DNA of 17,352 bases from CAVQCX01 sp050050175. Lineage in GTDB: Bacteria > Pseudomonadota > Gammaproteobacteria > Chromatiales > Chromatiaceae. The stretch spans positions 1 through 17,352 of the forward strand of contig JASFUT010000033.1 in assembly GCA_050050175.1 (NCBI GenBank), given 5' to 3'. Made by a program: the position numbers and the translations under genes. The notes beneath the pieces were generated by a model, which saw only the letters and a program-made list of their open reading frames with translations, searched no databases and had not been told where the DNA came from. Positions 1 through 6,282 of the stretch are shown here, one piece after another (positions within the stretch are counted from its first letter, which is position 1; every line of letters begins with the position of its first letter).

Positions 1-35
1 CGTCCCTGAAGGCGGGGCCCAAGATGTGTGGCTGG

Positions 36-84
36 GGCGGCAGGATTGCTTCGGGCATCCTGCCCTCCGCCCCTTCGGGGCCGG
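36..84. repeat. Diverged copy of the tRNA-flanking repeat unit
   Basis: This stretch aligns without gaps to 282-330, on the other side of the tRNA. Both begin with GGCGGCAGGATT and continue through TCCTGCCCTCC and CCCCTTCGGGG. Differences are a few scattered substitutions up to about 79, after which similarity fades. Within it GGCAGGAT (39-46) and ATCCTGCC (57-64) form an 8-bp stem, and CCCCTTCGGGG (71-81) forms a second small hairpin. The left part (25-47) is also an exact copy of 174-196, the 3' end of tRNA-Gln with 4 nt of flank. The sequence is seen directly; that it is one repeat family is inference from the alignment. Confidence 0.75.
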
Positions 85-98
85 AGCTCCGCGCCGCC

Positions 99-121
99 CG
101 GATTCGCTCCCGGCGAATCCG
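99..121. repeat. 9-bp perfect stem-loop downstream of tRNA-Gln
   Basis: CGGATTCGC (99-107) and GCGAATCCG (113-121) are perfect inverted repeats around a 5-nt loop. On the minus strand the hairpin lies about 57 nt beyond the tRNA CCA end. There is no following T-run, so it is not a classical intrinsic terminator; it may act in RNA processing or stability. A second smaller inverted repeat, CCGCC/GGCGG at 155-167, lies between it and the tRNA. No protein-coding gene is visible in 1-177. Confidence 0.6.
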
Positions 122-177
122 TCGAACCCGGTTCTCATCCTGCCGCCCCCGTGACCGCCGTCGGCGGCTGGCTTGTG

Positions 178-253
178 TGGCTGGGGCGGCAGGATTCGAA
201 CCTGCGCATGCTGGAGTCAAAGTCCAGTGCCTTAACCGCTTGGCGACGCCCCA
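178..253 (-). tRNA. tRNA-Gln (anticodon TTG)
   Basis: On the minus strand the 76 nt fold as a standard cloverleaf. The acceptor stem is TGGGGCG/CGCCCCA, the anticodon arm is CTGGA-CTTTGAC-TCCAG with TTG at the wobble-to-third positions, and the T arm is GCAGG-TTCGAAT-CCTGC. The discriminator is G and the CCA end is encoded (178-180). The first pair is U1-A72, as in known bacterial tRNA-Gln, where this weak pair is an identity feature for GlnRS and is also read by GatCAB in species that use the indirect route. The gene lies downstream of ispE on the same strand, as in Pseudomonas, where prs follows. No convincing promoter is seen directly upstream, so read-through from the ispE operon is likely. 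The sequence around it carries repeated fragments of its own 3' end. Confidence 0.96.
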
Positions 254-270
254 GTTATCCGTCGCGCCCC

Positions 271-292
271 ATCCTGCCGCCGGCGGCAGGAT
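271..292. repeat. 22-bp perfect palindrome upstream of tRNA-Gln
   Basis: ATCCTGCCGCC (271-281) is followed directly by its exact reverse complement (282-292). Each arm equals 11 nt of the tRNA-Gln 3' region (positions 185-195, T-stem and acceptor). It lies 17 nt upstream of the tRNA 5' end. In RNA it could form a long hairpin in the tRNA leader; in DNA it has the form of an arm-to-arm inverted duplication. Confidence 0.85.
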
Positions 293-490
293 TATTCCGG
301 GCGTCCTGCCCTCCACCCCTTCGGGGTCGCCGTCGCTGCGCTCAGGCGATCAATGCCGCTCCCGGCAGCTTTGTATTCCGGGCGTCCTGCCCTCCACCCC
401 TTCGGGGTCGCCGTCGCTACGCTCAGGCGATCAAAGCCGCTCCAGGCGGCTTTGTATTCCGGGCATCCTGCCCTCGCCCCTTCGGGGCCG
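293..490. repeat. 81-bp tandem repeat array, about 2.4 copies
   Basis: Copies begin with TATTCCGGGC at 293, 374 and 455, an exact 81-nt period. Copies 1 and 2 differ at only about 4 of 81 positions by eye. Copy 3 is similar for its first ~36 nt and then diverges. Each copy holds CCCCTTCGGGG, able to form a small stable hairpin, and a GGGC/GCCC inverted repeat. Copy 2 also has GCCGC/GCGGC (436-450). The array fills the space between the ispE stop and tRNA-Gln. Because 81 is a multiple of 3 the plus strand stays open across it, but nothing suggests it is translated. No unique spacers separate the copies, so it is not CRISPR. Confidence 0.88.
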
Positions 491-499
491 GCGCTCTTC

Positions 500-519
500 C
501 CTCGGCGCCCCGGCCGAGG
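500..519 (-). other. Stem-loop just after the ispE stop
   Basis: CCTCGGC (500-506) and GCCGAGG (513-519) form a perfect 7-bp stem with a 6-nt loop, starting 3 nt beyond the ispE stop codon on the minus strand. No T-run follows, so a Rho-independent terminator is not supported. It could protect the mRNA 3' end or be a processing site between ispE and tRNA-Gln. Confidence 0.5.
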
Positions 520-522
520 CCC

Positions 523-1380
523 TCAAGCGCGCGAATGATCAAGACGTTCCAGCAGCGGGGATCGGTTGAGGCCCCGGGCTACGAAGCCGTCCCAGTCGGC
601 CGGCAGCCGATCCAGCACTCGGCGCGCCTCCTCTGCGCTGTCGAAAGCGGCGAAGACGCAGGCGCCGGTGCCCGTGAGCCTGCCCTCGGCGTAGCCGCCG
701 AGCCATTCCAGGGCCCGGGCGACCGCGGGGTAGCGCCGCTTCACGACCGCCAGGCAGTCGTTTCCACCGGTTCCCCGGAGAAAGTCGGCTATTGTGATCG
801 GGGTGGAATTTCGTGTCAATTCCGGGTCGTTGAACACCCCCCCGGTGGAGACAGCGCACGGAGGCACGACCACCAGATACCAGGGCTCAGGCATGTCCAA
901 CGGCGTGAGGCGCTCCCCAACCCCCTCGGCCCAGGCGGCCCGACCGCGCACGAAGACCGGAACGTCGGCACCGAGACCCAGTCCCAGGGCGGCGAGCCGC
1001 TCCGGCGCAAGCCCGATGCGCCAGAGCCGATTCAGCGCGACTAGCGTGGTGGCGGCGTCGGAGCTGCCGCCACCGAGACCGCCGCCCAGGGGCAGGCGCT
1101 TGTCGAGCTCGATCTCGACGCCCAGACGCCGGTCGCCCGCGCTCTGCAGGCGCCTTGCCGCGCGGACGGTCAGGTCTGCGTCTTGGTCCACGCCCGGCAC
1201 GTCGCCGATGCGCCTTATGCGGCCGTCGCGGGTCACCCGGAAGCGGAGCCGATCGCCGCGGTCGATGAACTGGAAGACGGTCTGCAGCAGGTGATAGCCG
1301 TCGGGGCGCCGGCCGACCACCCGCAGCATCAGATTCAGCTTGGCCGGCGCGGGCCACCAGTCCCCCGGCCCCTCAGCCAC
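523..1380 (-). CDS. ispE: 4-diphosphocytidyl-2-C-methyl-D-erythritol kinase
   Basis: IspE phosphorylates the 2-hydroxyl of CDP-methylerythritol with ATP, a cytoplasmic step of the MEP isoprenoid pathway. The 285-residue product has the GHMP-kinase layout. The N-terminal PAPAKLNLMLRV strand carries Lys14, followed by RPDGYHLL. The glycine-rich phosphate loop PLGGGLGGGSSDAA lies at residues 97-110, and LGADVPVF (about 136-143) holds the catalytic Asp139. The start is GTG (1378-1380), overlapping the lolB stop by 8 nt. It fits the usual family start a few residues before PAPAKLNL, and no ATG lies nearby. The length is normal for the family. It is the last protein gene of the TPR-lolB-ispE operon, and tRNA-Gln follows after the repeat array. 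Confidence 0.96.
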   Translation of the reverse strand: MAEGPGDWWPAPAKLNLMLRVVGRRPDGYHLLQTVFQFIDRGDRLRFRVTRDGRIRRIGDVPGVDQDADLTVRAARRLQSAGDRRLGVEIELDKRLPLGGGLGGGSSDAATTLVALNRLWRIGLAPERLAALGLGLGADVPVFVRGRAAWAEGVGERLTPLDMPEPWYLVVVPPCAVSTGGVFNDPELTRNSTPITIADFLRGTGGNDCLAVVKRRYPAVARALEWLGGYAEGRLTGTGACVFAAFDSAEEARRVLDRLPADWDGFVARGLNRSPLLERLDHSRA

Positions 1381-1984
1381 CGGCCGCCACTCCGGGCTCC
1401 CATCGGTGGACCACCAGCTTCACCCTCACCCTGCCCCGCTCGATGCTCAGGCGGCGCGGCAGGGTGCGCCCCTCGAAGCGCGCCCACTCGTCGAAACGCA
1501 CCCGCCACCCGGCCTGGGACAGACCCCGGGGCAGCCCATCGACGTCTTCGTCCATCTGAGCAGGGAGGTCCGGGCGCGCAAGCCCGAGCAGCCAGAAGCG
1601 CAGCTCTTCCACCGGCAGGGGCTCGCCGAACGCCTCCCGGGCCCAGACGTCGATCTCCGGCCCGCTGCGCTCCCCGCCCCGGCTGTCTCGCACCCGCAGG
1701 ACGCCGTCCGCCATCCGGAGGTCCACCGTGCCGCTTCCCAGGGGCCCGCTCAGCCGGGCGTGGAAGTCGTCTCCCTGCTGCTGCCACCTCAACCGGGCCT
1801 GCCAGCCCTGATCCTGCATCCGAACACCGATCCGGCCTTCCAGTGTCCACACCCGGGGCACCTGGGTCTGCGAGGGTGGCGGTGGGGGCGGCTCGCGCAC
1901 GGAGGCGCACGCCGACAGCAGGACCACGACGGCGAGCGCAACCGGCGTTGACCGCCAGCAGAGCGGCGTGCGCGGGCGCGGCAT
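1373..1984 (-). CDS. lolB: Outer-membrane lipoprotein receptor LolB
   Basis: LolB accepts lipoproteins from periplasmic LolA and inserts them into the outer membrane; it is itself a lipoprotein. The ATG at 1982-1984 gives 203 residues, close to E. coli LolB (207). The start MPRPRTPLCW is followed by a hydrophobic segment and the lipobox LSAC with Cys26 as the lipidated residue, then a proline-rich linker. The mature domain begins WTLEGRIGVRMQDQGW and continues with RLSGPLGSGTVDLR, typical of the LolA/LolB fold. The same frame runs open upstream to 2056, but that would put 24 extra residues before the signal peptide and overlap the preceding gene. The gene starts 7 nt after the TPR lipoprotein stop, so the two are surely cotranscribed. 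Confidence 0.93.
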   Translation of the reverse strand: MPRPRTPLCWRSTPVALAVVVLLSACASVREPPPPPPSQTQVPRVWTLEGRIGVRMQDQGWQARLRWQQQGDDFHARLSGPLGSGTVDLRMADGVLRVRDSRGGERSGPEIDVWAREAFGEPLPVEELRFWLLGLARPDLPAQMDEDVDGLPRGLSQAGWRVRFDEWARFEGRTLPRRLSIERGRVRVKLVVHRWEPGVAAGG

Positions 1985-1991
1985 CGGCCGG

Positions 1992-3746
1992 TCAGTCGAG
2001 ACGCTCCATGGTCTCGACCACGTACTCGTTCCCGGGATCGCGCTCCAGCGCCTCATTCCAGATCTTCCGGGCGGCCTCGCGCTCCCCCGTCACCCACAGC
2101 ACCTCCCCGAGATGGGCCGCGATCTCTCCGTCGAAGTCGGCGTCGAGGGCCCGGCGGAGGAAGTCCAGCGCCTCGCCGGGCCTGCCCAGGCGGTAGAGCA
2201 CCCAGCCCATGCTGTCGAGGATCGCCCCGTTGTCGGGCTTGAGGGCGAGCGCGCGCTCGATGTAGCCGAGGGCCTCCTCGTAGCGGTCGGTGCGCTCGGC
2301 CAGGGTGTAGCCCAGGGCGTTCAGGGCGTCGGCATGGTCGGGGTCCTCGGCGAGGATCGCCCCCAGGTCGCGCTCCAGGACGTCGAGCCGATCCTCTGCG
2401 GCCCCGTACATCGCCCGGGCGTAGAGCAGATCGGCGTTTCCCGGATGCGCCTCCAGGGCCGTGTCGTAAAGCGCCCAGACCTGTTCCGGCTCGCCGTTCT
2501 CCTTCAGCAGATCCGCCTCTTCCAGGTAGAGCCAGACCGACTGTCCCGGCGCCTGCACGCGCAGCCGCTGGAGCACCTCGCGGGCCTCGTCGATCCGGCC
2601 TGCCTCCGCGAGCAGCTCGGCGAGGGCGACGCCGGCCTCGGAACGGTACTCGGCCCCACTGACTTTGCGATACCAGTCGATGGCCTCCTGGCTCCTGCCC
2701 TCCTCCTGCTCCAGCCGCCCGAGGAAGTATGCCGCTTCGTCCTGGCGCGCGCCCTCTCGGTAGACCGCCCCCAGATATCCGCGCGCCTCCTCGGGCCGCT
2801 CCAGCTCGACGGCGAGCACGCCGAGGGCGAAACGGATGTCCTCACTTGCGCCGTCGCGCTCCAGGAGCGCCTGGAACTGCTCGTAGGCCCCACCCAAGTC
2901 CTTCTGCTCCATGAGGATCTGCGCATAGGCCGTGCGAAGCACCTCGCTCTCCGGGTAGCTCCGGACCGCGTCCCGGAGCAGCTTCCGGGCGCCGTCGGTG
3001 TCGCCGCTCTGGATCAGTATGCGGGCCAGCAGTACCCGCACGTGGTGCCACTCCGGCCGCTGCTGGAGCACGCGGCGCGCGTTGTCCCTTGCCTCGTCGA
3101 AGTGCTGGGTCGCCAGCGCCGTCACCACCAGAGCGTAACGGGCCTCCGGTTCGCCGTGGTGTCCGTCCACCAGGCGACGCATCAACGCCAGGCCCTCCTC
3201 CTTGTCCGGGGCCCGGCTCAAGACCTCCGCCGCTTCCAGGAAGCCCTCCTCGCCTCGCGCATCCGCGATCAGGATCAGTGCCTCCAGCTGCTCCATCGCC
3301 TGCTCCGGCTCCCCGTCGGCCAGGTGCTGGGCGGCCGCGAATCGCCGGGCGTCCAGGGCATTGGGCGCCAGCTCCACCCAAAGGCTGGAGGCCTCGCGGG
3401 CACGCTCATCGTCGTCGGTGAAGCGCGCAATGCGGGCCGCACGCTCGGCTGCATAGGCCAGCCCCGCCGTCTTGGCCACGTACAGGTAGTGACCCAGGGC
3501 ACGCTCCAGGTCGCTGCGCTGGGCGGCCACCTCGGCCACGAGCAGGCTGTAGAGCAGGTCGGACGAGAGCTCGACCGCCACGGGCTCGGGCTCCGGAAAC
3601 GGCAGCTCCACCTCCTCGGGGGCGGACTCGGGGGCGGGCGCCGTGTCCGGCCGGCGCAGCGCGTCAGCGCAGCCGCTGAGCGCCAGGAGGAAGAATGCGC
3701 AGAGAATGAGACGGAGCAATGGCGCAGGTTGTCCTATGCAATGCAC
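1992..3746 (-). CDS. TPR-repeat lipoprotein
   Basis: This is a long helical-repeat protein of 584 residues. After a signal peptide with lipobox LSGC (Cys26), an acidic proline-rich linker is followed by tetratricopeptide repeats along most of the length. The clearest are near the C-terminus, for example HADALNALGYTLAERTDRYE followed by the next repeat NGAILDSMGWVLYRLGRPGE. A homologue sits in the same place beside lolB and hemA in Pseudomonas; I know of no firmly established function. It is probably an outer-membrane-anchored periplasmic scaffold. I choose the GTG at 3744-3746 as start: GGAGG lies 5 nt upstream, and a -10 box (3791-3796) sits between it and the far ATG at 3830, so the longer form would start upstream of the promoter. 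The longer form would also put 28 odd residues before the signal peptide. Confidence 0.9.
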   Translation of the reverse strand: MHCIGQPAPLLRLILCAFFLLALSGCADALRRPDTAPAPESAPEEVELPFPEPEPVAVELSSDLLYSLLVAEVAAQRSDLERALGHYLYVAKTAGLAYAAERAARIARFTDDDERAREASSLWVELAPNALDARRFAAAQHLADGEPEQAMEQLEALILIADARGEEGFLEAAEVLSRAPDKEEGLALMRRLVDGHHGEPEARYALVVTALATQHFDEARDNARRVLQQRPEWHHVRVLLARILIQSGDTDGARKLLRDAVRSYPESEVLRTAYAQILMEQKDLGGAYEQFQALLERDGASEDIRFALGVLAVELERPEEARGYLGAVYREGARQDEAAYFLGRLEQEEGRSQEAIDWYRKVSGAEYRSEAGVALAELLAEAGRIDEAREVLQRLRVQAPGQSVWLYLEEADLLKENGEPEQVWALYDTALEAHPGNADLLYARAMYGAAEDRLDVLERDLGAILAEDPDHADALNALGYTLAERTDRYEEALGYIERALALKPDNGAILDSMGWVLYRLGRPGEALDFLRRALDADFDGEIAAHLGEVLWVTGEREAARKIWNEALERDPGNEYVVETMERLD

Positions 3747-3790
3747 CTCGACCTCCGGAGCAGGCGCCCGCCGCGAGGCACGACGGTCCC

Positions 3791-3796
3791 AGTATA
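3791..3796 (-). promoter_or_regulatory. Probable -10 box for the TPR-lolB-ispE operon
   Basis: On the minus strand these bases read TATACT, 5 of 6 matches to the sigma-70 -10 consensus, about 45 nt upstream of the chosen GTG start. No good -35 is visible 16-18 nt further up. A perfect 10-bp palindrome GGGAATTCCC (3798-3807) lies just upstream of the -10 and could bind a regulator or be chance. Confidence 0.4.
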
Positions 3797-3873
3797 AGGG
3801 AATTCCCGGACCCGATGTTCCGCTCGACACCCCCGCCCTCGGTCCTGGTTTCCTCTGGCCGAGGCCGGAATTC

Positions 3874-3902
3874 TTGAATAAAGTTGGACGGTCAATGAGA
3901 AT
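3874..3902 (+). promoter_or_regulatory. hemA: Candidate sigma-70 promoter for hemA-prfA-prmC
   Basis: TTGAAT (3874-3879) and GAGAAT (3897-3902) are spaced 17 nt apart, each 4 of 6 or better to consensus, inside the only AT-rich patch of the divergent gap. The predicted transcript would start near 3909, giving a leader of about 22 nt. No purine-rich Shine-Dalgarno is visible before the hemA ATG. Confidence 0.4.
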
Positions 3903-3931
3903 TTTAGTTCTTACAGCCTCTCGGCCACCAA

Positions 3932-5197
3932 ATGTCCTTGATCGTACTAGGCCTCAACCATAAGACCGCGCCCGTAGGCGTGCGCGAGCGCCTTACGTTC
4001 GGACCGGACGTCATCGGGGAGGCACTCCAGAGCCTCGTCTCCCTCGAAGGCGTCTCCGAGGGGGCGATCCTCTCCACCTGCAACCGCACCGAGGTCTACT
4101 GCGCAACAGGGGAAGCCAGCGCCTACGAGGTCGGGCGCTGGTTCGGCGAGTTCCACGGCCTGTCCCCGGACCAGTTCGAGCCCTACCTGTATACCCGTCA
4201 CGACGCCGAGGCGGTCCGCCATCTCCTGCGGGTTGCGAGCGGCCTGGACTCCATGGTGCTGGGAGAGCCGCAGATCCTCGGCCAGGTCAAGGCGGCCTAT
4301 CAAAGCGCCAGCGAGGCGGAGACCGCCCAGAAGCTCCTGAGCCGGCTGTTCCAGCACTGTTTCGCGGTGGCCAAGCAGGTCCGCACGGACACGGCGATCG
4401 GTCACAGCCCGGTCTCGGTGGCGTTCGCCGCGGTCAGCCTGGCGCGCCAGATCTTCAGCGACCTCTCCACCCAGACGGCATTGCTCATCGGGGCGGGAGA
4501 GACGATCGAGCTCGCGGCACGCCACCTGCACCAGCACGGGATCGGCCGGCTGGTCGTGGCCAACCGCACGGTGGAGCGCGCCCACCACCTCGCCGCTCAA
4601 TTCGATGGCTACGCGATCGCGCTGACCGAGATTCCTTCCCACCTCGCCGAGACGGACATCGTCATCTCGTCCACGGCCAGCCCGCTCCCGGTGCTGGGGA
4701 AGGGGACCGTGGAGAGCGCACTCAAGAAACGCAAGCACCGGCCCATCTTCATGGTCGACATCGCGGTGCCGCGGGATATCGAGCCGGAGGTGAGCGAGCT
4801 GGACGACGTGTATCTCTATGCGGTCGACGACCTGGAGGAGGTCATAAAGGAGAACCTCCGCTCCCGCCAGGAAGCCGCCGAGCAGGCCGAAGAGATCATC
4901 GAGCTGCAGACCAAGGACTTCATGGGCTGGGTGCGGTCCCTGGACGCCGTCGGCGTTATCCAGAGCTACCGCAGCCGGGCGGAGCGGCTGCGCGACGAGG
5001 TGCTGGAGCGGTCCACCCGCATGCTCAACAGCGGCAAGCCCCCGGAGGAGGTCCTTCAGTACCTCGCCCATACCCTGACCAACAAGCTCCTGCACTCTCC
5101 CAGCGCGCGCATCCGGCAGGCGGGCTACGACGGAGAGTCCGACCTGCTCCAGGCCGCGAACGTCCTGTTCGAGATCGAGAAGAAAGCACGCAGCTGA
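3932..5197 (+). CDS. hemA: Glutamyl-tRNA reductase
   Basis: HemA reduces the glutamyl group of Glu-tRNA(Glu) with NADPH to glutamate-1-semialdehyde, the first committed step of tetrapyrrole synthesis by the C5 route. The 421-residue protein starts MSLIVLGLNHKTAPV. It has the catalytic motif STCNRTEVYC with the nucleophile Cys50, at the same number as in E. coli. GLDSMVLGEPQILGQVK follows in the catalytic domain. The NADPH-binding segment has LLIGAGETIELAARHL, then PIFMVDIAVPRDIEPEV, and a helical dimerisation tail ends the protein. The gene diverges from the TPR lipoprotein gene and leads an operon; its TGA overlaps the prfA ATG by one base (TGATG). Confidence 0.98.
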   Translation: MSLIVLGLNHKTAPVGVRERLTFGPDVIGEALQSLVSLEGVSEGAILSTCNRTEVYCATGEASAYEVGRWFGEFHGLSPDQFEPYLYTRHDAEAVRHLLRVASGLDSMVLGEPQILGQVKAAYQSASEAETAQKLLSRLFQHCFAVAKQVRTDTAIGHSPVSVAFAAVSLARQIFSDLSTQTALLIGAGETIELAARHLHQHGIGRLVVANRTVERAHHLAAQFDGYAIALTEIPSHLAETDIVISSTASPLPVLGKGTVESALKKRKHRPIFMVDIAVPRDIEPEVSELDDVYLYAVDDLEEVIKENLRSRQEAAEQAEEIIELQTKDFMGWVRSLDAVGVIQSYRSRAERLRDEVLERSTRMLNSGKPPEEVLQYLAHTLTNKLLHSPSARIRQAGYDGESDLLQAANVLFEIEKKARS

Positions 5198-6282
5198 TGC
5201 AGCCCTCGATCCGAAGCAAGCTCGAGCACGTCTCCGAGCGCTTCGCGGAGATCACGGCGCTGCTCGCGCTGCCCGAGACCCAGGCGGACCAGGATCGCTT
5301 CCGCAATCTCAGCCGGGAGTACGCCCAGCTCGAGCCGATCGTCGATCGCTTCCGCCGGTTCCGCGAGCTGGAGCTGGAGATCGAGTCCGCCCGCGAGCTG
5401 CTCCAGGACCCCGAGATGCGAGAGCTCGCGCGCGAGGAGCTCGCCGGCGCGCACCAGCAGCAGCTGCAGCTCGAGCCCGAGCTGCAGCTGCTGCTGGTGC
5501 CCGGCGATCCCGACGATGAGCGCAACGTGTTCCTCGAGGTCCGCGCCGGCACCGGCGGTGCGGAGGCGGCCCTGTTCGCCGGCGATCTGATGCGCATGTA
5601 CTCGCGCTACGCGGAGACCCGAAGCTGGACGGTGGAGCCGTTGAGCGAGAGTCCGGGCGACCAGGGCGGCTACAAGGAGGTGATCTGCCGCATCTCCGGC
5701 CGGGAGGTCTACTCCAGGCTGAAGTTCGAGGCGGGGACCCATCGCGTCCAACGGGTGCCCGAGACCGAATCCCAGGGGCGCATCCACACCTCCGCCTGCA
5801 CCGTCGCCGTGCTGCCGGAGGCCGCGGCGATCGATGCCATCGAGCTCGACCCCGGCGATCTTCGGGTGGACACCTACCGCTCCTCGGGCGCGGGCGGCCA
5901 GCACGTCAACGTCACCGATTCCGCCGTGCGGGTCACTCACCTGCCGACGGGCATCGTCGTCGAGTGCCAGGACGAGCGCTCCCAGCACAAGAACCGGGCG
6001 CGGGCGATGTCCCTGCTGCAGGCCAGGCTGCTCGCCCGGGCGCGGGAGGCGCAGAGCAGCGCCCAGGCCATGTCGCGCAAGCTCCAGGTGGGCAGCGGAG
6101 ACCGGTCCCAGCGTATCCGCACCTACAATTTTCCCCAGAACCGGATCACCGACCACCGCATCAACCTGACGCTCTACAAGCTCGAGGAGATCCTGGCCGG
6201 CAACCTCGATCAGCTCATCGACCCCCTCGTGCAGGAGGACCGGGCCGCCCAGCTGGCCGCCCTGGCGGAATCCGGGGCTTGA
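5197..6282 (+). CDS. prfA: Peptide chain release factor 1
   Basis: RF1 reads UAA and UAG in the ribosomal A site and triggers hydrolysis of peptidyl-tRNA. The 361 residues match the family length. The codon-recognition tripeptide region reads RVPETESQGRIHTSA, so the usual PAT is PET (188-190), a conservative variant. The catalytic motif is GAGGQHVN with Gln235, the residue methylated by PrmC, at the same number as in E. coli. The motif DERSQHKNRARAM that marks RF1 follows. The gene is coupled to hemA by a 1-nt overlap and to prmC by a 4-nt overlap. Codons 85-101 contain a perfect 23-bp inverted repeat (5451-5500) that would form a strong mRNA hairpin. Confidence 0.98.
   Translation: MQPSIRSKLEHVSERFAEITALLALPETQADQDRFRNLSREYAQLEPIVDRFRRFRELELEIESARELLQDPEMRELAREELAGAHQQQLQLEPELQLLLVPGDPDDERNVFLEVRAGTGGAEAALFAGDLMRMYSRYAETRSWTVEPLSESPGDQGGYKEVICRISGREVYSRLKFEAGTHRVQRVPETESQGRIHTSACTVAVLPEAAAIDAIELDPGDLRVDTYRSSGAGGQHVNVTDSAVRVTHLPTGIVVECQDERSQHKNRARAMSLLQARLLARAREAQSSAQAMSRKLQVGSGDRSQRIRTYNFPQNRITDHRINLTLYKLEEILAGNLDQLIDPLVQEDRAAQLAALAESGA
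5451..5500. repeat. Perfect 23-bp inverted repeat inside prfA
   Basis: The left arm 5451-5473 begins GCACCAGCAGCAGCTG. The right arm 5478-5500 is its exact reverse complement, ending CAGCTGCTGCTGGTGC, with a 4-nt loop AGCC. It encodes a Gln/Leu-rich helix (AHQQQLQLEPELQLLL) in the N-terminal domain of RF1. In mRNA it would be an unusually long perfect hairpin within a coding region. Confidence 0.9.

Noticed and set aside
25..196. Integrated island bounded by att sites
   Set aside because: The tRNA 3' end is duplicated, but only 149 bp separate the copies and no integrase is present. At most it could be a remnant.
293..490. CRISPR array
   Set aside because: Copies are contiguous 81-bp repeats with no unique spacers and no cas genes nearby.
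28..1044. Plus-strand frame with repeated RASCPPPLRGR peptides
   Set aside because: It crosses the tRNA, the 81-bp repeats and the antisense strand of ispE. The repeat period is a multiple of three, which explains why it stays open.
1968..3797. Long plus-strand frame opposite the TPR lipoprotein gene
   Set aside because: It is the antisense shadow of a recognisable TPR gene; GC-rich DNA leaves such frames open, and its translation has no recognisable domains.
3884..3895. FNR-like site TTGGACGGTCAA upstream of hemA
   Set aside because: Spacing and half-sites differ from TTGATNNNNATCAA; symmetry is partial.
3947..6156. Minus-strand long frames opposite hemA and prfA
   Set aside because: They mirror well-conserved genes and have no known motifs or ribosome sites.
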